In this document: piece by piece, positions 55,089 through 64,000 of the stretch | How the letters are laid out: each line of letters starts with the position of its first letter | Numbering within the stretch: the first letter of the stretch is position 1 | Assembly (NCBI RefSeq): GCF_003063265.1 | Contig: NZ_NERU01000006.1 | Location: 124,001 to 188,000, forward strand | Length of the DNA stretch: 64,000 nt | Reading direction: 5' to 3' | Origin: Limnohabitans sp. WS1 | Lineage (GTDB): Bacteria; Pseudomonadota; Gammaproteobacteria; Burkholderiales; Burkholderiaceae_C | Notes under the pieces: generated by a model | Database searches by the model: none | What the model was told of the DNA's origin: nothing | Seen by the model: the letters and a program-made list of their open reading frames with translations, nothing else | Position numbers and translations under genes: made by a program

Positions 55089-55197
55089 TGCGCGTTGATT
55101 AGAAATTTTTCGCATATTTTATAGTGGTGCGCTATGAAACGTTAAATTATTCAGAGAGTTATTGAGGGTTATGGTATTAATAGAAAGAGAGAAATAA

Positions 55198-55827
55198 ATG
55201 GACGGTACAAATTTTCAACGAGTTTTGCGGGTTGGCGTGGACTTAATGTTGCACCCAAGGTTCACCTTACCATATTTGCGAAGACTCCCATTGTCGGGTC
55301 GAACTCCGATAAGTGAGCAACTTCCTTGGTTCTCCTATGCAGCGATCGAATTCCTTGAACGAAACCTGAAACCATCCATGTCGGTCGTAGAGTGGGGGGG
55401 AGGTGGATCTACCATGTTTTTCGCGAATCGAACCGCATCAGTGTTTTGTATCGAGAGTAATGCGGAATGGGCCCATGCAATAAATTCAAAATTGAATGAG
55501 CAAGGGATTAGAACAGTTTCAGTGGTGGTTCATCAGTTTGATCCTGTGGATGCTGCAGGGTTTGCGCAGTCACCATTTATACGGGCCATTGGCTCACAAC
55601 GTCCCGATGTTATAGTAATTGACGGATATGAGGAGAGCGCACCTTTAAGGCCAATGTGCTTTTCTATTGCTGAGGAAAATATTGCGCCTGGGGGAATGAT
55701 CATCATAGATGACTCGTGGAGATATCCAATTATTCGTAAATCCAGTAAAGCGAAATCCTGGCGCGAGTTCCGATCTGTGGGACCATGTCGATACGGCGTA
55801 ACAACTACAGATATTCACTTCTATTGA
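55198..55827 (+). CDS. Methyltransferase-like protein, family not certain
   Basis: A 209-residue protein with a SAM-like loop VVEWGGGGSTMFFANR near residue 63 and VFCIESNAEWAHAINSKL, like the acidic second strand of class I methyltransferases, and a later MIIIDDSWRYP. It resembles short FkbM or TylF-like proteins found in polysaccharide clusters. The Trp-Gly-Gly-Gly loop is unusual. It may methylate a glycan, or be a non-catalytic relative. AT-richer than the block before it. Confidence 0.65.
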   Translation: MDGTNFQRVLRVGVDLMLHPRFTLPYLRRLPLSGRTPISEQLPWFSYAAIEFLERNLKPSMSVVEWGGGGSTMFFANRTASVFCIESNAEWAHAINSKLNEQGIRTVSVVVHQFDPVDAAGFAQSPFIRAIGSQRPDVIVIDGYEESAPLRPMCFSIAEENIAPGGMIIIDDSWRYPIIRKSSKAKSWREFRSVGPCRYGVTTTDIHFY

Positions 55828-55881
55828 TGAGGCGAATTAGCTGATTTTGAATTTCAATATTTGAATCTGGTGCTTGTATAT

Positions 55882-57249
55882 ATGCTTAAAATTTTAGAGG
55901 TTTCAACTTCATGGGGTCTCGGCGGTGCTGAGCAAGCCATTGAGGTTCGCGCGCGCGGGTTACATGAACTTGGTTTCGATGTTATCGTTGCCAGCGTAAA
56001 CGCAAAGGGACCGAGACTAGAGCGATTGAAAAGTGCTGGCGTGCGCGTTATTTCAATAACAAATGTTGAATCCGGGTTGTTGGAATTGCTCAATTTCGAA
56101 AAGCCAGATGTCGTTTCTTATTCGCGATCACATCGCCTGTGCCATTATTCTAAAAACGTGCTGGAGGCTTGTCGAAGAGCGACAGTACCCGCAGTTGTTG
56201 AGACTAATATTTTTGGTCGTCCATTTGGATTGCCTTCGGAACGTTACCCTGATTTTATTGCACACGTGTCGCTTACGAGTATGTTGCGTTTCGTGCGTCT
56301 TTCGGGTACAACTATGCGCGCGGCTAGGGCTGCGGGTCATGCGGCGGTATCGCCACTAATGCCGTCTATCCTTTCTACTCAGTCGGCGACGACAGATCGC
56401 CAGCAGTTTCGCCGGCAACTTGGCGTTTCTGATAACGAAATTTTGGTTTGCCGGGTCGGTCGACCGGACTTGCGGAAATGGAGTGAACTACTTGAAGCCG
56501 CGCTACCCCATATTTTTGCGAGAGTTCCGAACCTTCGTTTTGCGTTTCTCGCTGCTCCCGAGTCCAAGATTGCTAAATTAAGACGTAGTTTTGGACTAAA
56601 AATAATAACGCTTGCACCAACATCCGATCGAATATACCTTTCTGATTTCTATGCCGCATGTGATTTCATGGTGCATAGCTCTGCGATTGGTGAATCCTAC
56701 GGTTTGAGCATGGCTGAGGCAATGCTTCGTGGGCTTCCGGTAGTTGTTGATTCGACTCCAAAAATGGATAACGCGCAGATTGAGCTTGTTGTCTCGGACG
56801 AGACAGGTTTCGTTGTTCAAAGTATTGATGGTTTTGTCGACTGCGTTGAGCGCCTCGCAAGGCAGCACGATTTACGAACAAAGATGAGTGCAGCTAGTAG
56901 GACGCGCGCGGAATTAAGATATTCGGAGCCAGTGGTATTGAGGCAATGGCTTGCAGCATTTGTGGAAGCATTACAACGCGCGAGCCACCCCAATTTACCA
57001 AAGCAGTTACTTGATATTTTACCCGGTATGCGCATACCGGCCGATGATGAGTACAACGACTTTGAGGCAACCTATTCAAACCTTTGTAAAAACGTTCATG
57101 GTCGCCCGCCTAGCTTGGATGAGCGTGCATTGTTGTCATTTCGTTCAGGGCTTAAAAACTTTGCCTATGCAAGGAATGTTGGCTTGAGCAGCGTTGCTTC
57201 TATTGCCCTTTCGAGAATTAGATCCGGGCGCTGGCTACACCGAGATTAA
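55882..57249 (+). CDS. Glycosyltransferase family 4
   Basis: A 455-residue GT-B enzyme, longer than its neighbours by about 60 residues at the C-terminus. Visible are VSTSWGLGGAEQAIEVRARG at the start, ILVCRVGRPDLRKWSEL in the linker and the donor site MVHSSAIGESYGLSMAEAML with EX7E. The extra tail (after about 370) has no recognised domain. Start at 55882 gives the usual MLKILEVST; seven codons further upstream is open. It is followed by 176 bases with no gene or repeat recognised. Confidence 0.87.
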   Translation: MLKILEVSTSWGLGGAEQAIEVRARGLHELGFDVIVASVNAKGPRLERLKSAGVRVISITNVESGLLELLNFEKPDVVSYSRSHRLCHYSKNVLEACRRATVPAVVETNIFGRPFGLPSERYPDFIAHVSLTSMLRFVRLSGTTMRAARAAGHAAVSPLMPSILSTQSATTDRQQFRRQLGVSDNEILVCRVGRPDLRKWSELLEAALPHIFARVPNLRFAFLAAPESKIAKLRRSFGLKIITLAPTSDRIYLSDFYAACDFMVHSSAIGESYGLSMAEAMLRGLPVVVDSTPKMDNAQIELVVSDETGFVVQSIDGFVDCVERLARQHDLRTKMSAASRTRAELRYSEPVVLRQWLAAFVEALQRASHPNLPKQLLDILPGMRIPADDEYNDFEATYSNLCKNVHGRPPSLDERALLSFRSGLKNFAYARNVGLSSVASIALSRIRSGRWLHRD

Positions 57250-57425
57250 TATCGTCGCGAAGCTCGTTTCACACGCTACCGTTCTGTAGGTTTTTCATCT
57301 CGTCTATCTTGAATTGGTATATTTTTTTGAGCATCGTTTTCACCTCATGAACATGCCCGTGCCCATCATGGTGATGCTTCGTAGTTGGTGCCCCGAGGTA
57401 ATGAACGGTTGAGTCCGAGAACAAT

Positions 57426-58289
57426 ATGCAAACTCCAATAGCAGTAGTGATGATCTCGTTGAATGAAGCACACAACATGGACGCCGTGTTGCAGAACCTG
57501 GCTGGCTGGGCACAGCAGGTGTTTCTGGTGGACAGTTGCAGCTCGGACGACACAGTGAGCACTGCACTGAGGCACGGCGTGCACGTGGTGCAGCGGCGTT
57601 TCAAGGGCTTTGGTGACCAATGGAACTTTGCATTGAATGAGTTACCCATCACCGCGCCCTGGACCATGAAATTGGACCCGGACGAGCGGCTGACGGATGA
57701 ACTCAAGGCATCCATCCAGAGCCTGGTCGCAAGCGGGGACCAGGATGGCATCATCATCAAGCGCAGGCTGTGGTTTATGGGCTCGGTGTTGCCGGTGCAG
57801 CAGCCGATCTTGCGCGTGTGGCGCACTGGTACCTGCCGTTTTACGGACGTGGCGGTTAATGAACACCCGTTGGTAAAGGGGCGCATTGGGCACGCTAAAG
57901 GTATTCTGGAGCATCACGACAGCCCCGACCTGGACCACTGGCTAACCAAGCAAAACCGTTACACCACGGCCGAGGCCATCAGCCAGTTTGAAGGCCGCGC
58001 GCTGGCGCTGCCACCCCGCTTCTTTGGCACCGCGCTTGAGCGGCGCATGTGGTTCAAGTGCAATTTCTGGAAAGTACCAGGCCGTTACTTGATTTTGTTT
58101 TTGTATCACCTGCTAGTGGTGGGGGCCTGGCGCGCCGGCCGGGTGGGCTGGGTCTGGGCCCGGCTGCGCACCGAGGTCTACCGCATGTGGGAATACAAGC
58201 GTTTTGAGATGGACTGCCTTGGCCATGTGCCAGCCAAAATACCAGCGAATCCCGGTTTGCCAGATCCACGGGTGCAACTTTATGACTGA
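57426..58289 (+). CDS. Glycosyltransferase family 2, WaaE/KdtX-like
   Basis: A 287-residue GT-A enzyme. The nucleotide-binding start is VVMISLNEAHNMDAVLQNL, the block VFLVDSCSSDDTV follows, and the metal-binding D-x-D equivalent is in KLDPDERLTDEL. These are features of the lipopolysaccharide core beta-glycosyltransferase WaaE group. The C-terminal part is hydrophobic and basic, suggesting contact with the membrane. It is GC-rich again and starts the fnl block. Confidence 0.87.
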   Translation: MQTPIAVVMISLNEAHNMDAVLQNLAGWAQQVFLVDSCSSDDTVSTALRHGVHVVQRRFKGFGDQWNFALNELPITAPWTMKLDPDERLTDELKASIQSLVASGDQDGIIIKRRLWFMGSVLPVQQPILRVWRTGTCRFTDVAVNEHPLVKGRIGHAKGILEHHDSPDLDHWLTKQNRYTTAEAISQFEGRALALPPRFFGTALERRMWFKCNFWKVPGRYLILFLYHLLVVGAWRAGRVGWVWARLRTEVYRMWEYKRFEMDCLGHVPAKIPANPGLPDPRVQLYD

Positions 58290-58329
58290 AGGCCCTCGCG
58301 CTGACAGCATTTCATTTAACTGACGCTTT

Positions 58330-59371
58330 ATGTTTAATCAAAAGACTCTTCTGATCACCGGCGGCACCGGCTCATTTGGCAATGCCGTGTTGCGGCGCTT
58401 TCTGGATTCTGGACTGCGCGAAATCCGCATCTTCAGCCGCGATGAAAAGAAGCAGGACGACATGCGCAAGCGTTACAACCATGCCAAGCTCAAGTTCTAC
58501 ATTGGTGATGTGCGTGATGTGGACAGTGTGCGCACTGCCATGCGTGGTGTGGACTATGTGTTTCACGCTGCAGCACTTAAACAGGTGCCGTCTTGCGAGT
58601 TTTACCCATTGCAGGCTGTCAAGACCAATGTGCTGGGCACTGAGAACGTGCTGGAAGCGGCTATTACCTACGGCGTGAAGCGTGTGATTTGTTTGAGCAC
58701 CGACAAGGCTGTCTACCCCATTAACGCCATGGGCATCAGCAAGGCCATGATGGAAAAAGTTGCCGTGGCCAAGTCGCGTGAGAGTGATGCCACTACCATT
58801 TGTGTTACCCGTTATGGCAATGTGATGGCGTCGCGCGGCTCAGTAATACCGCTGTTTGTCGACCAGATACGCGCTGGGCAAGCACTCACCATTACCGACC
58901 CCGCCATGACGCGCTTCATGATGACGCTGGATGATGACGCTGGATGATGCGGTGGACTTGGTGCTTTACGCCTTTGAGCACGGCAACCCTGGTGATGTTT
59001 TTGTGCAAAAGGCACCTGCGGCCACCATTGGCACGCTGACAGAGGCAGTCAAGGCTTTGATGAGTGCGCCCATGCACCAGGTCAATACCATTGGCACACG
59101 CCATGGTGAAAAGCTGTACGAGGCGCTGTTAAGTCGTGAAGAAATGGTGGCAGCACAAGACTTGGGCAACTACTACCGAGTGCCGCCAGATTTGCGAGAC
59201 CTGAACTACGGCAAGTTTGTGGAGCAAGGCGAGCAAAAAATATCGCAAGCCGAAGACTACAACTCACACAACACTGCCCGTCTGGATGTGGAAGGCATGA
59301 AGGCGCTGCTGATGAAACTGCGTTTTATGCAGGCGATTGCGCGGGGTGAACAGGCTATGGCGGAGGAATAG
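58330..59371 (+). pseudogene. fnlA: UDP-GlcNAc 4,6-dehydratase/epimerase, FnlA type, with 13-bp duplication
   Basis: First enzyme of UDP-L-FucNAc synthesis. The SDR start ITGGTGSFGNAVLRRF, then FHAAALKQVPSCEFYP and NAMGISKAMMEKV are intact. At 58918-58943 the 13 bases ATGATGACGCTGG occur twice in a row; the copy shifts the frame so the product ends DDDAG at 58947. The rest, DDAVDLVLYAFEHGNPGDVF to EQAMAEE, is read in another frame to 59371. Removing one copy gives 342 residues, normal length. A clean short tandem copy can arise and revert by slippage, so this may be an on/off switch rather than dead decay (inference). Confidence 0.9.
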
Positions 59372-59376
59372 CAATC

Positions 59377-60504
59377 ATGAAAGTGTTGATTACTGGTGCA
59401 ACAGGTTTTGTTGGCAAGAACTTACAACTGCATTTGGCCGAGCGCAAGGATGTGCAAGTGGCACGCTTTACCCGTGGCGATGACTTGGCACGGTTACCTG
59501 CTTTGGTGCAAGAGGTGGACTTTGTGTTTCACCTGGCCGGCGTAAACCGCCCGCAGGACCCTGCCGAGTTTATGACCGGTAATGTGGATCTGACGCAGGC
59601 ACTGTGCCAGGCTGTGAGCGCGGTGGCTGAGGCCACTGGCAAAAAGATACCTGTGGTTTACACATCTTCCACCCAGGCTGACCGGGATAACCCGTACGGC
59701 TCAAGTAAGCGTGAGGCTGAAAATGCCCTGTTTGCGCTACAGCGTGAGCATGGTGTGCCAGTGCATGTGTTCAGGCTGCCCAATGTGTTTGGCAAGTGGT
59801 GCAAGCCCAACTACAACTCGGCTGTGGCTACGTTTTGCCACAACATTGCACGAGGTTTGCCGATTCAGGTGAACGACCCGGCTGCGCCGGTAAAGCTGGT
59901 GTATGTGGATGATGTGATTGCACGGTTTTTGCAGTTGATGGATGGCGCAGATGCCTGCCGTGATACGGGTGGTTTTGATGCCATGGCACCGCAGTACACC
60001 ACCACTGTCGGTGAACTTGCCCGGCAGATTCAAACGTTTAAAGACAGCCGCAGCACGCTGATGACTGAGCGTGTGGGCACAGGGCTGGTGCGGGCGCTTT
60101 ATGCCACCTATGTGAGCTACATACCGCCTGAACTGTTTGCTTACACTGTGCCGCAATACGGCGACCCGCGTGGCGTGTTTGCAGAAATGCTCAAAACGCC
60201 TGATTGCGGCCAGTTTTCGTACTTTACGGCGCATCCCGGCATTACCCGTGGCAGGCATTATCACCACAGCAAGACCGAGAAGTTTTTGGTGATCAAGGGC
60301 CGTGCGCGTTTCAAGTTTAGGCACATGCAAACCGATGAAACCCATGAGCTCTTGACCAGTGGTGACAAGGCCGAAGTGGTAGAAACCGTGCCGGGCTGGA
60401 CGCATGACATCACCAACATTGGTACCGACGAAATGGTGGTGATGTTGTGGGCCAATGAAGTGTTTGACCGGGAAAGGCCGGATACATTTGCTTGTCCTGT
60501 TTGA
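59377..60504 (+). CDS. fnlB: CapF/FnlB-type bifunctional epimerase-reductase
   Basis: A 375-residue protein: N-terminal SDR domain (LITGATGFVGKNLQLHLAE; active Tyr in DNPYGSSKREAE) and C-terminal cupin (YFTAHPGITRGRHYHHSKTE with a His-rich metal site). It epimerises and reduces the FnlA product on the route to UDP-L-TalNAc/FucNAc. It starts 5 bases after fnlA, so transcript coupling is likely. Full length; no lesion seen. Confidence 0.93.
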   Translation: MKVLITGATGFVGKNLQLHLAERKDVQVARFTRGDDLARLPALVQEVDFVFHLAGVNRPQDPAEFMTGNVDLTQALCQAVSAVAEATGKKIPVVYTSSTQADRDNPYGSSKREAENALFALQREHGVPVHVFRLPNVFGKWCKPNYNSAVATFCHNIARGLPIQVNDPAAPVKLVYVDDVIARFLQLMDGADACRDTGGFDAMAPQYTTTVGELARQIQTFKDSRSTLMTERVGTGLVRALYATYVSYIPPELFAYTVPQYGDPRGVFAEMLKTPDCGQFSYFTAHPGITRGRHYHHSKTEKFLVIKGRARFKFRHMQTDETHELLTSGDKAEVVETVPGWTHDITNIGTDEMVVMLWANEVFDRERPDTFACPV

Positions 60505-60545
60505 GTGGGGTCTGCGACCGCATGGCCGAATGAATTCGGCCCCAC
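60505..60545 (+). promoter_or_regulatory. Hairpin between fnlB and fnlC
   Basis: GGCCGAA-TGAA-TTCGGCC (60524-60541) inside an outer GTGGGG (60505-60510) and CCCCAC (60540-60545). It lies within the 72-base gap and could stabilise the fnlB transcript. No T run follows. Its form suggests yet another short palindromic repeat, but only one copy is in the window. Confidence 0.55.
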
Positions 60546-60576
60546 AAAATGCAACAACTGGTTTTAAATTCTTGAT

Positions 60577-61725
60577 ATGGAAAAACTAAAAATTGTTTCG
60601 GTGGTGGGCACCCGGCCGGAAATAATTCGCCTTTCAAGGGTGCTGGCGGCGCTGGACGCGCATTGCGACCACGTATTGGTGCACACCGGGCAAAACTACG
60701 ATTACGAGCTGAATCAGGTATTTTTTGACGACCTGGGGGTGCGCAAGCCAGATTACTTTTTGAACAGCGCCGAGGGCAGCAGCGGCGCGGCCCACACCAT
60801 TGGCAACCTGATCATTGCGGTGGACAAGGTGCTGGCCGAGGTGCTGCCCGAGGCCATGCTGGTGCTGGGCGACACCAACAGTTGCCTGGCGGTGATACCG
60901 GCCAAGCGCCGCAAGATTCCAATCTTTCACATGGAGGCGGGCAACCGCTGCTTTGACCAGCGCGTGCCCGAGGAAACCAACCGCCGCATCGTGGACCACA
61001 CGGCAGACGTCAATCTGACCTACAGCACCATTGCCCGTGACTACCTGCTGCGCGAAGGCTTGCCGCCAAATTTAGTGATCAAAACCGGTAGCCCAATGTT
61101 TGAGGTGTTGACGCATTACCGCCCGAGCATTGAGGCGTCTGACGTGTTGGCGCGCTTGGGACTAGTGGCTGGCGGCTATTTTGTGGTGAGCGCGCACCGT
61201 GAGGAAAACATCGAGTCGCCGCAGTCGTTTGCCAAACTGGTGGCGGTGCTGAACGCCGTGGCGCAAGACCACGGGCTGCCAGTGATTGTGTCCACCCATC
61301 CGCGCACGCAAAAGCGCATCGACGTCACTGGCGCGCAGTTTCACCCGCTGGTACGCCTGCTGAAGCCACTGGGGTTTTTTGATTACGTGAAGCTGCAGCT
61401 TTCGGCGCGGGCGTCTTTGTCAGACAGCGGCACGATCAACGAGGAGTCGTCCATTCTGAATTTTCCGGCGCTGAACCTGCGCGAGGCGCACGAGCGCCCC
61501 GAGGGCATGGAGGAGGCGGCCGTGATGATGGTGGGGCTGGAGGTGGCGCGCGTGCGCCAGGGGTTGGCGATTCTGGCCACGCAGCCGCGTGGTGCAGATC
61601 GCACCGACCCACATGGCATTCGGCCGGTGGCCGACTACAGCATGCCCAATGTGTCAGACAAGGTGCTGCGCATTATTCATAGCTACACCGATTACGTGAA
61701 TCGGGTTGTCTGGAAAAAGTACTGA
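60577..61725 (+). CDS. fnlC: UDP-N-acetylglucosamine 2-epimerase family, FnlC/CapG type
   Basis: A 382-residue GT-B-fold epimerase that completes UDP-L-FucNAc synthesis. Signature segments are VVGTRPEIIRLSRVLAAL, the ligand block HMEAGNRCFDQRVPEETNRR and SDSGTINEESSIL near residue 285. Length and order after fnlB are as in FucNAc clusters of other bacteria. Its last codons lie 4 bases before the next start. Confidence 0.93.
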   Translation: MEKLKIVSVVGTRPEIIRLSRVLAALDAHCDHVLVHTGQNYDYELNQVFFDDLGVRKPDYFLNSAEGSSGAAHTIGNLIIAVDKVLAEVLPEAMLVLGDTNSCLAVIPAKRRKIPIFHMEAGNRCFDQRVPEETNRRIVDHTADVNLTYSTIARDYLLREGLPPNLVIKTGSPMFEVLTHYRPSIEASDVLARLGLVAGGYFVVSAHREENIESPQSFAKLVAVLNAVAQDHGLPVIVSTHPRTQKRIDVTGAQFHPLVRLLKPLGFFDYVKLQLSARASLSDSGTINEESSILNFPALNLREAHERPEGMEEAAVMMVGLEVARVRQGLAILATQPRGADRTDPHGIRPVADYSMPNVSDKVLRIIHSYTDYVNRVVWKKY

Positions 61726-61729
61726 GCCA

Positions 61730-62950
61730 ATGCGGATTGCCTTAATAGCGGATACCTTTCCGCCGCTGCGCACGTCTGGCGCAGTGCAACTCAGGGATTT
61801 GTCGCGCGAATTTGTTCGGCAAGGGCATGAGTTAACGGTGATGTTGCCCACGGCAGGCCTGAAAACGCGCTGGTTGCTGGAAGACTTTGAAGGTGTGCAG
61901 GTGCTGCGTTTGCGCGCGCCCAAGACAAAAGACATCAACTACGTGCAGCGCACAATCAATGAGTTTTTGATGCCGTTTGCCATGCTGCGCAACTTGCGCC
62001 AAAGCCCATTGGCTCAGGAGCGTTGGGATGGCGTGGTGTGGTACGCCCCAAGCATCTTTTTAGGTCCGATTGCGAACGCATTGAAAAAAGCCAGTGGCTG
62101 CAAGGGCTATCTGATCATTCGCGACATCTTCCCCGAATGGGCCGCAGACATGGGCCTGATGGGGCGTGGCTTGCCTTACAAGTTTTTTAAGGCGGTTGCA
62201 AATTACCAGTATTCGGTGGCGGATGTAATTGGCGTACAGACACCAGGGAACGAAGCCTATTTTGAGAACTGGCGGCAGCGCGCCGGACGCCAACTTGAGG
62301 TGCTGCAAAACTGGCTGGCTGACGCGCCGGGTGCAGGCTGTTCGATTGATATTGGCAAAACGCCACTGGCTGGATGCAAGGTTTTTGTCTATGCAGGCAA
62401 TATGGGTGTTGCACAGGGCATGGGTATCCTGCTTGACCTGGCTGAAAAGCTGCGCCATCGTACCGACGTCGGCTTTTTATTCGTGGGTCGTGGCAGCGAC
62501 TCCAAGAAGTTGGCTGCAAACGCCCAAGCACGTGGTCTGCAAAACGTGCTGTTCCAGGACGAAATCCACCCTGACGAAGTTCCTAGCCTGTACGCACAAT
62601 GCCATATCGGATTGGTAGCCCTGGATCCCCGCCACAAGTCCCACAATATCCCTGGCAAGTTTCTGACTTACATGCAAAGCGGCTTGCCTGTGCTGGCCAA
62701 CATCAATGCAGGTAACGACTTGGCTGGCATCATCCGCCATGAAAACGTGGGCTGTGTCAGCGAAGACGGCAGCGCAGATACCCTCGCAAAACTCGCCCTT
62801 GAGCTAATTGATAGCTTGGGGGTTGATGACGGTTACCGAGTACGGTGCATAACCCTGTATTCAAGACTGTTTGCGCCGGAAACAGCAGTTAAGCAGATTG
62901 TGGCGGCACTCAACGCCGGGCACCTCAAAACCAGTCAGACCTTAATTTAG
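61730..62950 (+). CDS. WbuB-like glycosyltransferase (probable L-FucNAc transferase)
   Basis: A 406-residue family 4 glycosyltransferase that in FucNAc clusters transfers L-FucNAc. Start at 61730: IALIADTFPPLRTSGAVQLR, the WbuB opening. Later YAGNMGVAQGMGILLDLA and FLFVGRGSDSKKL form the donor domain, ending with GLVALDPRHKSHNIPGKFLT. Position directly after fnlABC backs the substrate guess. It is the last gene before the decayed IS3-type element. Confidence 0.88.
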   Translation: MRIALIADTFPPLRTSGAVQLRDLSREFVRQGHELTVMLPTAGLKTRWLLEDFEGVQVLRLRAPKTKDINYVQRTINEFLMPFAMLRNLRQSPLAQERWDGVVWYAPSIFLGPIANALKKASGCKGYLIIRDIFPEWAADMGLMGRGLPYKFFKAVANYQYSVADVIGVQTPGNEAYFENWRQRAGRQLEVLQNWLADAPGAGCSIDIGKTPLAGCKVFVYAGNMGVAQGMGILLDLAEKLRHRTDVGFLFVGRGSDSKKLAANAQARGLQNVLFQDEIHPDEVPSLYAQCHIGLVALDPRHKSHNIPGKFLTYMQSGLPVLANINAGNDLAGIIRHENVGCVSEDGSADTLAKLALELIDSLGVDDGYRVRCITLYSRLFAPETAVKQIVAALNAGHLKTSQTLI

Positions 62951-62958
62951 CGGGCATT

Positions 62959-64000
62959 TGAAGTGAACCCCAAAGTCAGGACAAACTTAATGCCAGTTTA
63001 AGTTGCACTCCACTTCTCGCAGCTGGACGGCGCTGCCCCGGTTTTTGCCTTTTGTATTGCAGGCTCAATCTCAATCCTGACTTCCCCGGCCGCAGTCCCG
63101 CTGGAGCGCAGCGCAACTGGGAGTCTTTCTTTGCTCCGGTATTTGTCCACGATCATCGCACCGCCGCCGCTCGAGGTCTTGTGCACCTCCTGTGGGGTTT
63201 GATTGCCCAAGGCCTGGTGTGAGCGCTTGGTGTTGTAAGAGGCAAAGTATTTCGTCAGACCCATCAGCAACTCGACCATCGTGGCGTAGCCGTTGAGGTA
63301 GATGTCTTCATGCTTGACGCTCCTCCAAAGCCGCTCCACAAAGATGTTGTCATATGCCCGGCCCCGGCCGTCCATGCTGATGGCAATGGCCTCGCGTTTC
63401 AGAACGTCCGTGAAGGCAACGCTGGTGAATTGGCTGCCCTGGTCGCTGTTGAATACCTCAGGCTTACCATGCTCACGCAAGGCGTCTTCCGAGCAGTCCA
63501 CGCAAAAAACGCCGCCTCCGTGCTGTTGCTGATTCGTCAGCTCAGCACCCGCCTTGAATACCAGTCGATCACAGCCACCAAGTAAGCAAAGCCGCGCGCC
63601 AGCCGCACGTAGGTGATGTCCGTGCTCCAGACCTGATTGGCCCGCACCACGGGCACGCCACGCAGCAAGTAGGGGTAGACCTTGTGCTGCGGGTGCGCCG
63701 CGCTTGTGTTCGACCCTGGTGCCATACCGGCCAGCGACATGGAGCGCATGAAGCGTTGCACCCGCTTGCGGTTGACCCGGTGCCCGCAGCGCTCCAAATA
63801 CACCACCATCTTGCGGCTGCCGTGAAGGGATGACGCGTGTATTCCTCATCAATCAGGCGCTTGAGCAGCTCGTCTGCCTCGACAAACAACACAGCTTTGC
63901 GCTTGACGTAGACGGTGGTGCGCGAAACGCCAGCGAGCAGGAACTGGTGCTTTTGCGTGACATCAGCATGGGCGCTTATCCAAGCATGACGGATCATGGC
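62959..64000 (-). mobile_element. IS3-type element, incomplete in window and decayed
   Basis: The element runs off the right edge. Its end inside the window is TGAAGTGAACCCCAAAGTCA (starts 62959), the TG-start of an IS3-type end. The visible part is most of the orfB integrase; the orfA side is beyond the window or lost. It is placed head-on to the WbuB-like gene, 8 bases after its stop. Confidence 0.8.
62998..63997 (-). pseudogene. IS3-family OrfB transposase, broken
   Basis: An rve integrase split over three frames. From the right edge: QKHQFLLAGVSRTTVYVKR and DEEYTRHPF in one frame; a one-base loss near 63823 moves to MVVYLERCGHRVNRKRVQRF, WSTDITYVRLARGFAYLVAV; TGA at 63537-63539 stands where Trp is expected after RRVLS; a run of six T (63504-63509) shifts again to CVDCSEDALREHGKPEVFNS, GSQFTSVAFTDVL, and the DDE Glu region NIFVERLWRSVKHEDIY. 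Asp in STDITY, Asp in NSDQGSQF and that Glu form the DDE set. It cannot be active as it stands. Confidence 0.88.

Noticed and set aside
57250..57425. Possible small gene or RNA in the 176-base gap
   Set aside because: No convincing open frame, hairpin with T run, or repeat was found.
57269..57886. Minus-strand frame covering the gap before the family 2 glycosyltransferase
   Set aside because: Most of it is antisense to the glycosyltransferase; the remaining His-rich tail has no start or ribosome site of its own.

Overview
The window looks like a chromosomal segment of a GC-rich betaproteobacterium, most likely Burkholderiales and Comamonadaceae-like (inference). The grounds are two Bug-type tricarboxylate-transporter receptors, a Liv-type ABC operon coupled to an acyl-CoA ligase, an MltB-type transglycosylase with a C-terminal peptidoglycan-binding domain, and overall codon use. 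No rRNA, tRNA or CRISPR array was recognised.

Layout. 1-10.4 kb: end of a BMP-type binding protein, a Bug receptor, dcd, rhlE, a TonB-dependent receptor, an alpha/beta hydrolase, a PIN toxin-antitoxin pair, a second Bug receptor and an Old Yellow Enzyme. 10.7-18.6 kb: an MBL-fold hydrolase, then a minus-strand operon (binding protein, livH, livM, livG, livF, acyl-CoA ligase). 19.4-25.5 kb: an aldo/keto reductase, a Phd/VapC-like pair, an FAD monooxygenase and a lytic transglycosylase. 26.3 kb: a REP-associated tyrosine transposase (RAYT). 27.9-36.5 kb: an exopolysaccharide export module (Wza, Wzb and Wzc types, a GT4 initiating transferase, a lipoprotein and a YjbH-like outer-membrane protein). 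36.7-37.5 kb: a MNT/HEPN toxin-antitoxin pair with a truncated second MNT copy. 37.9-63 kb: a mosaic surface-polysaccharide cluster (fcl, gmd, a TviB-type dehydrogenase, flippase, polymerase, many glycosyltransferases, methyltransferases, an AsnB-type amidotransferase, fnlABC) carrying an IS5-type insertion and ending in a decayed IS3-type element.

The most striking feature is a REPIN/RAYT system. About 40 palindromic units, each two inverted hairpin repeats starting TGTAGGAGC, fill nearly every intergenic gap from 10.5 to 37.7 kb. They include 12 exact 93-bp tandem copies (20511-21606) and ten 40-bp half-units directly downstream of the RAYT gene. Stem bases covary between hairpin types (GCGACG, GCCCCG, GCGGCG) around a constant loop, which points to selection on the folded form. 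The repeats stop abruptly where the polysaccharide cluster starts.

In the cluster the GDP-fucose genes fcl and gmd carry frameshifts and a nonsense codon, and fnlA (UDP-FucNAc pathway) is broken by a clean 13-bp tandem duplication. Both deoxysugar routes therefore look off in this genome copy, unless some lesions are assembly errors or reversible switches.
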